Origin: Deltaproteobacteria bacterium
Lineage (GTDB): Bacteria > Desulfobacterota > GWC2-55-46
Length of the DNA stretch: 5,548 nt
Assembly: GCA_016219075.1 (NCBI GenBank)
Contig: JACRCJ010000168.1
Location: forward strand, 1-5,548
Reading direction: 5' to 3'
A program made the position numbers and the translations under genes. The number at the start of each line of letters is the position of its first letter. Within the stretch, counting starts at the first letter, position 1. The notes under the pieces were generated by a model. It was given only the letters and a program-made list of their open reading frames with translations. It was not told the origin of the DNA and searched no databases. Shown here one piece after another: positions 1 through 4,644 of this stretch.

Positions 1-344
1 AGCGAATGCGCCGAGACCCCTATGAGTTTTCCGCCCCCGAGCATCTTGCGCGCGTCTGAGGCCGGGACCGACGATTGGCCGAGGTGCGCCCCGTCGGCGC
101 CCGAAAGGAGCGCCACATCCATCCTGTCGTTTATCAGTAGCCTCGCCCCGAAGTTATCCGTGACGGAGCGGAGCCTTAGAGCGAGCTTGAGGAGGTCTTT
201 GCCGCCGAGGTCTTTTTCACGGAGCTGGACGAGCCTGACACCGCCCTTGAGCGCCTCAATGACCTTGTCTACGAGATCCGCTCCTCCATAGACAGAACTG
301 CCGTCGGTTATGAGGTAGAGCCTGTCAACGGCGGCAAGGCCCAT
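1..344 (-). CDS. thiE: Thiamine-phosphate synthase ThiE (3' end cut by window edge)
   Basis: ThiE joins HMP pyrophosphate to the thiazole phosphate to give thiamine phosphate in the cytoplasm. Only the first 114 codons are in the window and the frame runs open off position 1. I translated it by hand. The N-terminus reads MGLAAVDRLYLITDG, followed by the family blocks VQLREKDL (residues about 39-46), LLINDR (about 69-74), a GADGAHLGQ segment (about 82-90) and IGVSAHS near the cut. These match the phosphate- and pyrimidine-binding strands of the ThiE TIM barrel. The ATG lies 3 nt after the lgt stop, and its Shine-Dalgarno sequence (AGAGGTG) overlaps the end of lgt, so translation is probably coupled. 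It is the last visible gene of the thiamine operon. A full ThiE is roughly 210 residues, so about half is missing only because of the window boundary. The TenI paralogue is a possible alternative, but the intact QLREKDL and GAHLGQ motifs favour ThiE. Confidence 0.93.
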   Translation of the reverse strand, partial: MGLAAVDRLYLITDGSSVYGGADLVDKVIEALKGGVRLVQLREKDLGGKDLLKLALRLRSVTDNFGARLLINDRMDVALLSGADGAHLGQSSVPASDARKMLGGGKLIGVSAHS

Positions 345-347
345 CGT

Positions 348-1142
348 TCACCTCTTTTTGCCGTCTTTGACGGCAGGCGCTTCCCACAGCCTCTTTGAAA
401 AGATCAGAACGCCGACGGCCACGGCTATCGAGAGGCTTACCAACTGCGCGACCCTGAGCGGGCCGAGCATTAAACTGTCGGCCCTGAAGTACTCGACGAC
501 GAACCGCCCCATGGAGTAAAGGACTATGTACACGGCGAATATATACCCGTCCCCGTGCTCCTTTTTTCTGAGTTTGAGCCAGAGGAGACAGAATATCGAA
601 AAATTTATTGCAAGCTCGTAGAGCATCGTCGGGTGAAGAGGCGTATTCGGGAACTCGGTCCCGGCGATGCTGTCGGCCGGGAAGACTATGCCCCACGGCA
701 TCGTGGTGGGACGCCCGTGGGCGTCTCCGTTCATGAAGTTGCCGAACCTGCCGAAGGTCTGCCCCAGTATTATGGCCGGGGCCACGGCGTCGGCCATCCT
801 CCAGAAGAGAACGCTCCGTTTTTTAAGGTACGCCCACGCTACAAGGCTGCCGCCCAGGAGCCCCCCGTGTATGGCGAGCCCGCCGTGCCAGACCGCGGGT
901 ATTTCAGAGGGGTTCGAGAGGTAGTAGCCGAGGTTGAAGACCACATAGTACAGGCGCGCCCCGACGACCCCGCCAACGACCGTCCAGATGATGAAGTTCA
1001 TCACATCGTCTTCGGTCATGCCTATCCCTTTTCTCTTTACCTCCTTTTTTATGAGGTAGCTCGCGAAAAGGATGCCTATGACATACATGAGCCCGTAGTA
1101 ACGGATCTCGATGGGGCCGTATTTAAAGAGTATGGGGTGCAA
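348..1142 (-). CDS. lgt: Prolipoprotein diacylglyceryl transferase Lgt
   Basis: This inner-membrane enzyme transfers diacylglycerol from phosphatidylglycerol to the lipobox cysteine of prolipoproteins, the first step of lipoprotein maturation. The 264-residue length is normal for the family, and several hydrophobic segments span the protein. Visible motifs are WHGGLAIHGG at 85-94 (H92 probably matches the essential H103 of E. coli), the signature GRFGNFMNGDAHGRP at 131-145 (R132 probably matches E. coli R143), LHPTMLYE at 169-176, and VEYFR ending at R220 in the place of the second essential arginine. The signature has Asp (D140) where E. coli has Glu; I take this as a conservative change. 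The start codon is TTG, chosen because AAGGAG lies 5 nt upstream and the N-terminus HPILFKYGPIEIRYYGL is typical. The next Met (18) would remove part of the first membrane helix. The gene lies 43 nt after thiG and 3 nt before thiE, so it is embedded in the thiamine operon without an obvious functional link. Confidence 0.97.
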   Translation of the reverse strand: MHPILFKYGPIEIRYYGLMYVIGILFASYLIKKEVKRKGIGMTEDDVMNFIIWTVVGGVVGARLYYVVFNLGYYLSNPSEIPAVWHGGLAIHGGLLGGSLVAWAYLKKRSVLFWRMADAVAPAIILGQTFGRFGNFMNGDAHGRPTTMPWGIVFPADSIAGTEFPNTPLHPTMLYELAINFSIFCLLWLKLRKKEHGDGYIFAVYIVLYSMGRFVVEYFRADSLMLGPLRVAQLVSLSIAVAVGVLIFSKRLWEAPAVKDGKKR

Positions 1143-1145
1143 GTT

Positions 1146-1153
1146 CTCTCCTT
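1146..1153 (-). promoter_or_regulatory. Ribosome binding site fixing the TTG start of lgt
   Basis: The minus strand reads AAGGAGAG here. The AAGGAG core ends 5 nt before the TTG at 1142-1140. No ATG or GTG in this frame has comparable spacing, so this site decides the start. Confidence 0.8.
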
Positions 1154-1185
1154 TTTTTTAAACTCCGAAGACCTTGCTGGTCTGG

Positions 1186-1953
1186 TTATTCGATCAGCCC
1201 CGAGAGCGGGCTTGACGCCGTGGCGTACAACTTTTTCGGTATCCTTCCGGAGAGGTACGCGAGCCGTCCGGCCTCGACCGCGAGGTTCATGGCCCGTGCC
1301 ATGGATACAGGGTCTTTGGCCCCGGCTATCCCGGTGTTCATGAGTATGCCGTGGCACCCGAGCTCCATCGCCACCGCCGCGTCAGAGGCCGTGCCGACCC
1401 CGGCGTCGACAATGACCGGGACCTTTATCGTCTCAAGGATTATCCTGATGTTGTACGGGTTCCTGATCCCGAGCCCTGAGCCTATGGGGGCCGCCAGCGG
1501 CATCACCGCGGCGCACCCGATGTCTTCGAGCTTTCTGGCCATTACGGGGTCGTCGTTGGTGTACGGCAGCACCGTAAAGCCATCTTTCACGAGGACCCTG
1601 GCCGCCTCAAGAAGGGCCTCGTTGTCCGGGAAGAGCGTCCTTTCGTCCCCGAGGACCTCAAGCTTTACAAAGTCGGTATCGAGCGCCTCCCTGGCAAGCC
1701 GCGCCGTCCTTATCGCGTCCCCGGCGGTGTAGCACCCGGCCGTGTTCGGCAGCAGAGTATACTTCGGGTCTATGTGGTTCAACATCGACTCGCCCGTTTT
1801 GTCGAGGTTGACCCTCCTTACGGCCACCGTGACCACATCGGCCCCTGAAGCCTCCAGAGCCGCCTTCATCACTTCGTTCGTCGGGTACTTGCCGGTGCCC
1901 ACCATGAGTCGCGAGCTGAACTCGTACTTTCCGACCCTGAATTTGTCCGCCAT
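1186..1953 (-). CDS. thiG: Thiazole synthase ThiG
   Basis: ThiG condenses 1-deoxy-D-xylulose 5-phosphate, dehydroglycine and sulfur from ThiS-thiocarboxylate into the thiazole phosphate ring, as a cytoplasmic TIM-barrel enzyme. The 255-residue length is full for the family. The N-terminus has the usual SRLMVGTGKY (14-23). The catalytic lysine that forms the imine with DXP is visible as K97 in FVKLEVLGD (95-103). Phosphate-site motifs follow: MPLAAPIGSGLG (151-162), VDAGVGTASDAA (182-193) and MNTGIAGAKDP (205-215). The ATG start is supported by AAGGAG about 8 nt upstream. The gene follows thiS after an unusually long 446-nt repeat-filled gap and precedes lgt by 43 nt. A tyrosine-lyase partner upstream fits the anaerobic (ThiH-type) route to dehydroglycine rather than the glycine oxidase (ThiO) route. 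Confidence 0.98.
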   Translation of the reverse strand: MADKFRVGKYEFSSRLMVGTGKYPTNEVMKAALEASGADVVTVAVRRVNLDKTGESMLNHIDPKYTLLPNTAGCYTAGDAIRTARLAREALDTDFVKLEVLGDERTLFPDNEALLEAARVLVKDGFTVLPYTNDDPVMARKLEDIGCAAVMPLAAPIGSGLGIRNPYNIRIILETIKVPVIVDAGVGTASDAAVAMELGCHGILMNTGIAGAKDPVSMARAMNLAVEAGRLAYLSGRIPKKLYATASSPLSGLIE

Positions 1954-1985
1954 GAAAAACTCTCCTTTTTTATTATCTCTTCGGG

Positions 1986-2117
1986 TAAATACCCCGCGGC
2001 TTGCTGCGCTTTATAAAAGGCCTTTTTGCGCGCTGCCGCGCGCCTCGGGGCTATTGCTCGTCGCTTCCAAGCTCGCGCGCAATAAATACAGAGGCTTGCT
2101 CTCTCGCTCTCCTTTAT
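1986..2117. repeat. Degenerate direct repeats of a TAAATA-GGCTTGCT-CTTTAT unit
   Basis: On the plus strand, 1986-2014 and 2083-2117 share the order TAAATAC, GGCTTGCT, a short GC-rich segment, and CTTTAT. Between them, 2053-2083 reads ATTGCTCGTCGCTTCC and ends GCGCAAT, so it is bounded by ATTGC/GCAAT inverted ends. It resembles the widespread intergenic repeat style built on ATTGCGAG and GAAGCGACGAGCAAT. A perfect 12-bp palindrome (AAAAGGCCTTTT) lies at 2015-2026. These look like two or three decayed copies of a short dispersed repeat. I saw the similarity by eye, and gaps are needed to align the units. Confidence 0.5.
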
Positions 2118-2203
2118 GCTCGGCTGCGCAATGCCCCTGGTGTTTTGTTAAAAACAATGCAAAACCTTTTAAAACCTACCCGCCCGGACACGGGAGAGAT
2201 TCT

Positions 2204-2238
2204 CTTGGGGGAACTTTCTGTAGAAAGGTTCCCCCAAG
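2204..2238. repeat. Inverted repeat hairpin, family A, copy 1
   Basis: The arm CTTGGGGGAACTTTCT (2204-2219) pairs with AGAAAGGTTCCCCCAAG (2222-2238), leaving one bulged base and a tiny nominal loop. It shares the layout CTTG-purine run-GAAC-T run-A run-GTTC-CAAG with the hairpin at 2332-2365. No strong U tract follows on the minus strand, so it is not a clear intrinsic terminator. It is more like a repetitive extragenic palindrome. Confidence 0.8.
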
Positions 2239-2259
2239 ACCCCCTTCAAAGACTTTAAG

Positions 2260-2307
2260 TTCCCGTAGAATACCCCCCCCAGTAACACCGGGGGTATTCT
2301 ACGGGAA
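2260..2307. repeat. Perfect 18-bp inverted repeat with 12-nt loop
   Basis: 2260-2277 (begins TTCCCGTAGAATACC) is the exact reverse complement of 2290-2307, with loop 2278-2289. An RNA made from either strand would fold into a very stable stem. The minus-strand flank is not a run of U, so simple intrinsic termination is unlikely. Its sequence differs from the hairpins on either side. Confidence 0.85.
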
Positions 2308-2331
2308 GAACCTAAAATTTTTGGAGAGAGT

Positions 2332-2365
2332 TTGAGAGAAACTTTTTACAAAAAGGTTCTCTCAA
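2332..2365. repeat. Inverted repeat hairpin, family A, copy 2
   Basis: The arm TTGAGAGAAACTTTTT (2332-2347) pairs with AAAAAGGTTCTCTCAA (2350-2365) with one mismatch. The architecture matches 2204-2238, with GAGAG in place of GGGGG, which suggests a common origin with compensating changes in both arms. It begins about 35 nt after the thiS stop when read on the minus strand. It could slow polymerase or protect the thiS 3' end, but this is not demonstrated. Confidence 0.75.
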
Positions 2366-2399
2366 GAAGTCTTTCCCCGCGGTCTGGGTGGATAAGTTT

Positions 2400-2600
2400 T
2401 CAGCCTCCGCCGACCATGCGGACTATTTCTATTGAGTCGCCTTCTTTGAGCGTGGTGGCAGATAGGTTTCTCTTGGGGACTATCTCCCTGTTGACCTCGA
2501 CGGCGACTCCGGTGAGTTTTATGCCGAGGGAGGAGAGGAGGTCTCCCGCGGTCGTCCCGCTCTCTACCTCTTTTTCCTCGCCGTTTATGCGCACCTTCAT
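2400..2600 (-). CDS. thiS: Sulfur carrier protein ThiS
   Basis: ThiS is the small ubiquitin-like protein whose C-terminal Gly-Gly is adenylated by ThiF and converted to a thiocarboxylate, the sulfur donor for ThiG. The product is 66 residues, the normal size. It shows the beta-grasp pattern MKVRINGEEKEV (1-12), then TTAGDLLSSLGI (16-27), VAVEVNREIVPK (32-43), the KEGDSIEIVRMVGGG tail (52-66), and the required terminal glycines. AGGAG lies 6 nt before the ATG. No thiF is visible in the window, so the activating enzyme must be encoded elsewhere. It lies 152 nt after the HydG/ThiH-like gene and 446 nt before thiG in the direction of transcription. Confidence 0.96.
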   Translation of the reverse strand: MKVRINGEEKEVESGTTAGDLLSSLGIKLTGVAVEVNREIVPKRNLSATTLKEGDSIEIVRMVGGG

Positions 2601-2632
2601 AAAAGACTCCTGGAGACGGGACCGCCGGATTT

Positions 2633-2664
2633 AAAATTCTCCTCCATAAATGACGGAGAATTTT
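2633..2664. repeat. 10-bp perfect inverted repeat upstream of thiS
   Basis: AAAATTCTCC (2633-2642) and GGAGAATTTT (2655-2664) are perfect complements around a 12-nt loop. Read on the minus strand the stem ends in UUUU followed by AAAU, so it could be a weak terminator or pause site in the hydG-thiS spacer. Partial attenuation or RNA processing is possible. The stem is too AT-rich at its base for a confident terminator call. Confidence 0.55.
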
Positions 2665-2690
2665 GATGGTAAGGAAAAATCATTTATATT

Positions 2691-2737
2691 TGCCACTCCT
2701 TAATCCAAAGCTAAAGCGACGGGATTGCGGAGTGGCA
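2691..2737. repeat. Two-part hairpin just after the HydG/ThiH-like gene
   Basis: TGCCACTCC (2691-2699) pairs perfectly with GGAGTGGCA (2729-2737). After a 2x2 internal loop, AATCC (2702-2706) pairs with GGATT (2722-2726). On the minus strand it starts 16 nt after the tyrosine-lyase stop. No U tract follows, so I read it as a 3'-end stabilising or processing structure, or an extragenic palindrome, and not as a classic terminator. Confidence 0.65.
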
Positions 2738-2752
2738 CACCCATTCAAAAGA

Positions 2753-4111
2753 CTAAAAATACAGGTCCCTCTCGCCCGCGTCGAGGGCCTTGAGTTTTTC
2801 TGCGAGGGCCTTTTTTATCGCGGGGTCCTTTATCTCGCCGATGGCTTTTGAGAGCGCCTTCTCCATCGACTCTTTCGTACCGTTCACCGGGCAGTCGGCG
2901 AGGTATTCCTTCAAGGTCAGTATGGCATTTGCCTGGCAGAACTTTTCCATTTCTCCGGCCTTTGTCTTTTCCGTGAACTCGCGGCCTGTCCTTCCGACGC
3001 GGTAGCAGGTCGTGCACAGGCTCGGCAGGCCCCCCTCGTCCACTATCGACTTCATCACCTCGACGAGCGTGCGGTGGTCGTTGGTGGAGAACTGCTCAAG
3101 GGTATCCGTGCCGTCCTTCGAGTATCCACCGGGGCTGGTTCTTGAAGCGGCGGAAAGCTGCGTGGCCCCGGAGCGTATAAGAGAGTTCCTCAGTCCCGCC
3201 GACTCGCGCGTGGAGACCACGACCCCGGCAGTGGGCACGGTGAGGCGGTATACGGCCACTATCTTTTTAAAGTCCTCGTCCGAGACCGGGTACGGGACAT
3301 CGTTCATTGCGAAGTGGGCGGCGGGCCGGAGCCTCGGTATAGAGACGGTGTGCGCCTGTGCGCCGAACTTCTCGTAGAGGTGAAACGAGTGCGCGAGCGT
3401 GGCAAGGGAGTCGAACCTGAAGTCGTAGAGGCCGAGAAGCGACCCGATCCCCACATCGCCGAAGCCCGCTTCCATCGCCCTGTCCATGACCTCGATCCTG
3501 AAGTCGTAGTCCTTCTTCTTTCCCGACGGGTGGACGCGGCCGTAGGTCGGGCGGTGGTAGGTCTCCTGAAATACCTGGAACACGCCCACCCCGGCCGCCT
3601 TCAACTTCTTTAAAGACGGCACATCCATCGGCGGGGCGTTCACATGGACTATCCTCATGCCGGTATTACGGTAGACGGCCTGTACGCAGTCGATAATGTA
3701 GCCGAGGTCCCACCTCGGGTCCTCGCCCGTGACGAGGAGCACCCTCTTGAAGCCCATCGCTACGAGCGTCCGAGCCTCTGCCACGACCTCTTCCGGGGTG
3801 AGGGCCTTTCTCGACACAGTCCTGTTGGAGCTACGAAACCCGCAGTACAGGCACCCGTTGGTGCAGTAGTTCGACAGGTAGAGCGGCGCGAAGAGCACCA
3901 CCCTTTTTCCGAATAGCTTCTCCTTCACCTCTCCGGCCGTTTTGCAGAGCATCTTACGGAGACGCGGGTCTTCTATGGAGATGAGCGCGGCGGCGTCCTC
4001 GAGAACAAGCCCCCTGCCTTCGGAGGCCCTCTGAAGAATTTCGGCGACACCCTCTTCGGTTACGACGGCTTCTTTAAGAAGTCTCTCTATCCTGGCTGTA
4101 TCGACTATCAT
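2753..4111 (-). CDS. hydG: HydG-type radical SAM tyrosine lyase (HydG/ThiH family) in the ThiH position
   Basis: Radical SAM lyases of this family cleave L-tyrosine to p-cresol and dehydroglycine. ThiH hands dehydroglycine to ThiG, while HydG goes on to make CO and cyanide for the [FeFe]-hydrogenase H-cluster. The 452-residue length fits HydG (about 470) better than ThiH (about 370). The SAM cluster motif CX3CX2C is C83, C87, C90. FQETYHRPTYG (181-191), HTVSIPRLRPA (254-264) and SRTSPGGY (323-330) are family blocks. The C-terminal extension has the HydG hallmark CX2CX22C, C366, C369 and C392, which binds the second cluster where CO/CN chemistry occurs. H254 probably matches the His that holds the labile iron in HydG. 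The context (TPP riboswitch upstream, thiS and thiG downstream) points to a ThiH role. The ATG has only a weak, distant Shine-Dalgarno (AGAGG, 13 nt away). Family membership is certain; whether it serves thiamine, hydrogenase or both is not. Confidence 0.93.
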   Translation of the reverse strand: MIVDTARIERLLKEAVVTEEGVAEILQRASEGRGLVLEDAAALISIEDPRLRKMLCKTAGEVKEKLFGKRVVLFAPLYLSNYCTNGCLYCGFRSSNRTVSRKALTPEEVVAEARTLVAMGFKRVLLVTGEDPRWDLGYIIDCVQAVYRNTGMRIVHVNAPPMDVPSLKKLKAAGVGVFQVFQETYHRPTYGRVHPSGKKKDYDFRIEVMDRAMEAGFGDVGIGSLLGLYDFRFDSLATLAHSFHLYEKFGAQAHTVSIPRLRPAAHFAMNDVPYPVSDEDFKKIVAVYRLTVPTAGVVVSTRESAGLRNSLIRSGATQLSAASRTSPGGYSKDGTDTLEQFSTNDHRTLVEVMKSIVDEGGLPSLCTTCYRVGRTGREFTEKTKAGEMEKFCQANAILTLKEYLADCPVNGTKESMEKALSKAIGEIKDPAIKKALAEKLKALDAGERDLYF

Positions 4112-4216
4112 ATCCTAAGGGTCATCCTCTTAATTGACCGGCAGTGAAAAGACCGTGTCCTTCGGAATATCAAAAACTCCTGCCCGGGAGGTCTTCCGCG
4201 AAAACCCCGGAAGTTT

Positions 4217-4252
4217 AAAAATAAAAAAGCCGCACCTTTTTCAGGGGCGGCT
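4217..4252 (-). terminator. Riboswitch-controlled intrinsic terminator
   Basis: On the minus strand AGCCGCCCC (4252-4244) pairs with GGTGCGGCT (4236-4228), with one mismatch and a 7-nt loop, and is followed by UUUUUUAUUUUU (to 4217). It lies about 50 nt after the TPP aptamer and about 105 nt before the first gene, the right place for an expression platform. Its 5' arm AGCCGC is also complementary to the 3' strand of aptamer helix P1. Confidence 0.9.
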
Positions 4253-4305
4253 CAAAAATGGGGGCCTTGGTGAGAGACCTCCGAAGGTTTTGAATTTTCA
4301 GCCGC
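4247..4305 (-). promoter_or_regulatory. Proposed antiterminator pairing
   Basis: GCGGCT at 4305-4300, which overlaps the 3' strand of aptamer helix P1, can pair with AGCCGC at 4252-4247, the 5' arm of the terminator. The helix can continue past a G-G mismatch by four A-U pairs (AAAA at about 4298-4295 with UUUU just upstream of the terminator arm). Binding of TPP would hold P1 closed, free the terminator arm and stop transcription. Without TPP the antiterminator forms and transcription proceeds. The pairing is visible; the switching is inferred. Confidence 0.65.
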
Positions 4306-4387
4306 TTCCCTACGCTGGTATTACCCAGATCAGGTCGTTAGGGTCTTCCCTTGCGGGAACTCTCAGCCCTTTCGGACTCCCCTAGCG
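4303..4387 (-). ncRNA. TPP riboswitch (THI element)
   Basis: Read on the minus strand, this leader carries the two conserved TPP-sensing cores. CTGAGA (4366-4361) belongs to the pyrimidine-binding arm. ACCTGATCTGG (4335-4325), followed by GTAATACCAGCGTAGGGAAG (4324-4305), forms the pyrophosphate-binding arm. Between them an optional P3-type hairpin is formed by TTCCC/GGGAA (about 4346-4359). Helix P1 is closed by CGCU (4387-4384) and AGCG (4306-4303). The aptamer starts about 13 nt after the predicted transcription start and controls the downstream thiazole operon, most likely by transcription termination. This class represses thiamine synthesis genes when TPP is abundant. Confidence 0.97.
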
Positions 4388-4406
4388 TTAAGTATTACAT
4401 AGTATA

Positions 4407-4435
4407 AAAATATCAGTACCCTGTGGATAAGTCAA
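4407..4435 (-). promoter_or_regulatory. Sigma70-type promoter of the thiamine operon
   Basis: The minus strand has TTGACT (4435-4430) as the -35 box, a 17-nt spacer, and TATTTT (4412-4407) as the -10 box. The -10 is preceded by TG at the extended -10 position. A start near 4400 would place the riboswitch at the very 5' end of the transcript. An alternative -10, TATACT (4406-4401), has a spacing of 23, too long for this -35. Confidence 0.75.
4422..4430 (-). promoter_or_regulatory. Perfect DnaA-box 9-mer within the thiamine promoter
   Basis: The minus strand reads TTATCCACA, the consensus DnaA box, at the upstream end of the spacer and touching the -35 box. It is a single perfect box; a near match (TTATCCACC) lies at about 2387-2395. 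Chance occurrence is quite possible, so a role in regulation is only a suggestion. Confidence 0.35.
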
Positions 4436-4464
4436 GGGGGAAGTCGGGCGCCCGTTCCGGCTCT

Positions 4465-4570
4465 AACCCGCCGTGCGCCGGTACCATGCGGTCTGCAATT
4501 ACTGAAACGGACTGCTTGCCACAGCCAGCCCATATTGCAAATTGTTGCACCTTTAAACCCGCCGTGCGCC
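4465..4570. repeat. 15-bp direct repeat flanking a 76-bp core
   Basis: AACCCGCCGTGCGCC occurs at 4465-4479 and again at 4556-4570. A looser match (CCCGTTC) lies outside each copy at about 4451-4457 and 4575-4581, but the two are not in the same relative position. The core contains no recognisable gene. A minus-strand open frame of roughly 50 codons crosses it but has no ribosome binding site or family resemblance. It may be a small dispersed element or a remnant of one. Confidence 0.55.
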
Positions 4571-4591
4571 AGCACCCGTTCAGGAGAGGGC

Positions 4592-4624
4592 AAAAAAAAT
4601 CCCCTCCGTTTTACGGAGGGGATT
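4592..4624 (-). terminator. Intrinsic terminator of the ANTAR regulator gene
   Basis: On the minus strand a perfect 12-bp stem is formed by AATCCCCTCCGT (4624-4613) and ACGGAGGGGATT (4609-4598), with a 3-nt loop. It is followed by eight U residues (4599-4592). It starts 20 nt after the stop codon and cleanly separates this gene from the thiamine operon. Confidence 0.95.
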
Positions 4625-4644
4625 TAGAGATCTGTCGGGTTTGG

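Larger units (their letters stand above)
1954..2399. other. 446-bp non-coding gap inside the thiamine operon, filled with repeats
   Basis: I find no credible gene here on either strand. The ORFs that cross it have no family resemblance and run antisense through thiG. The stretch is a patchwork. The thiG-proximal half has low-complexity GC-rich repeats (1986-2117). An A/T-rich segment (about 2145-2177) follows, and then three strong inverted repeats (2204-2238, 2260-2307, 2332-2365). Such a gap is unexpected between thiS and thiG, whose products form a complex. It looks like an insertion or accumulation of dispersed intergenic repeats that the operon tolerates. Confidence 0.75.

Noticed and set aside
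555..1343. 262-codon plus-strand open frame
   Set aside because: It runs antisense to lgt and the end of thiG, has no family-like motifs, and is explained by the codon bias of the minus-strand genes.
1220..1732. 170-codon plus-strand open frame
   Set aside because: It is entirely antisense to thiG, whose catalytic motifs are intact, and it is Ser/Pro/Ala-rich as expected for a shadow frame.
1742..2335. 197-codon plus-strand open frame over the thiS-thiG gap
   Set aside because: Half of it is antisense to thiG and half crosses hairpins and repeats. It has no ribosome binding site and no recognisable domain.
1986..2365. CRISPR array or insertion sequence
   Set aside because: The repeats are degenerate, palindromic and irregularly spaced, with no transposase fragment and no unique spacers of constant length.
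2602..2685. Minus-strand frame of about 28 codons (starts MIFPYHQNSP) overlapping the thiS start
   Set aside because: It crosses the hairpin at 2633-2664, has no properly spaced ribosome binding site, and the composition gives no hint of a real peptide.
3012..3377. Plus-strand frames within the HydG/ThiH-like gene
   Set aside because: They are shadows of a full-length radical SAM gene with all cluster motifs intact.
4440..4590. Minus-strand open frame of about 50 codons from a GTG (VLAHGGF start)
   Set aside because: It has no ribosome binding site, is contained in a repeat-bearing spacer after a strong terminator, and ends in arginine-rich low-complexity sequence.
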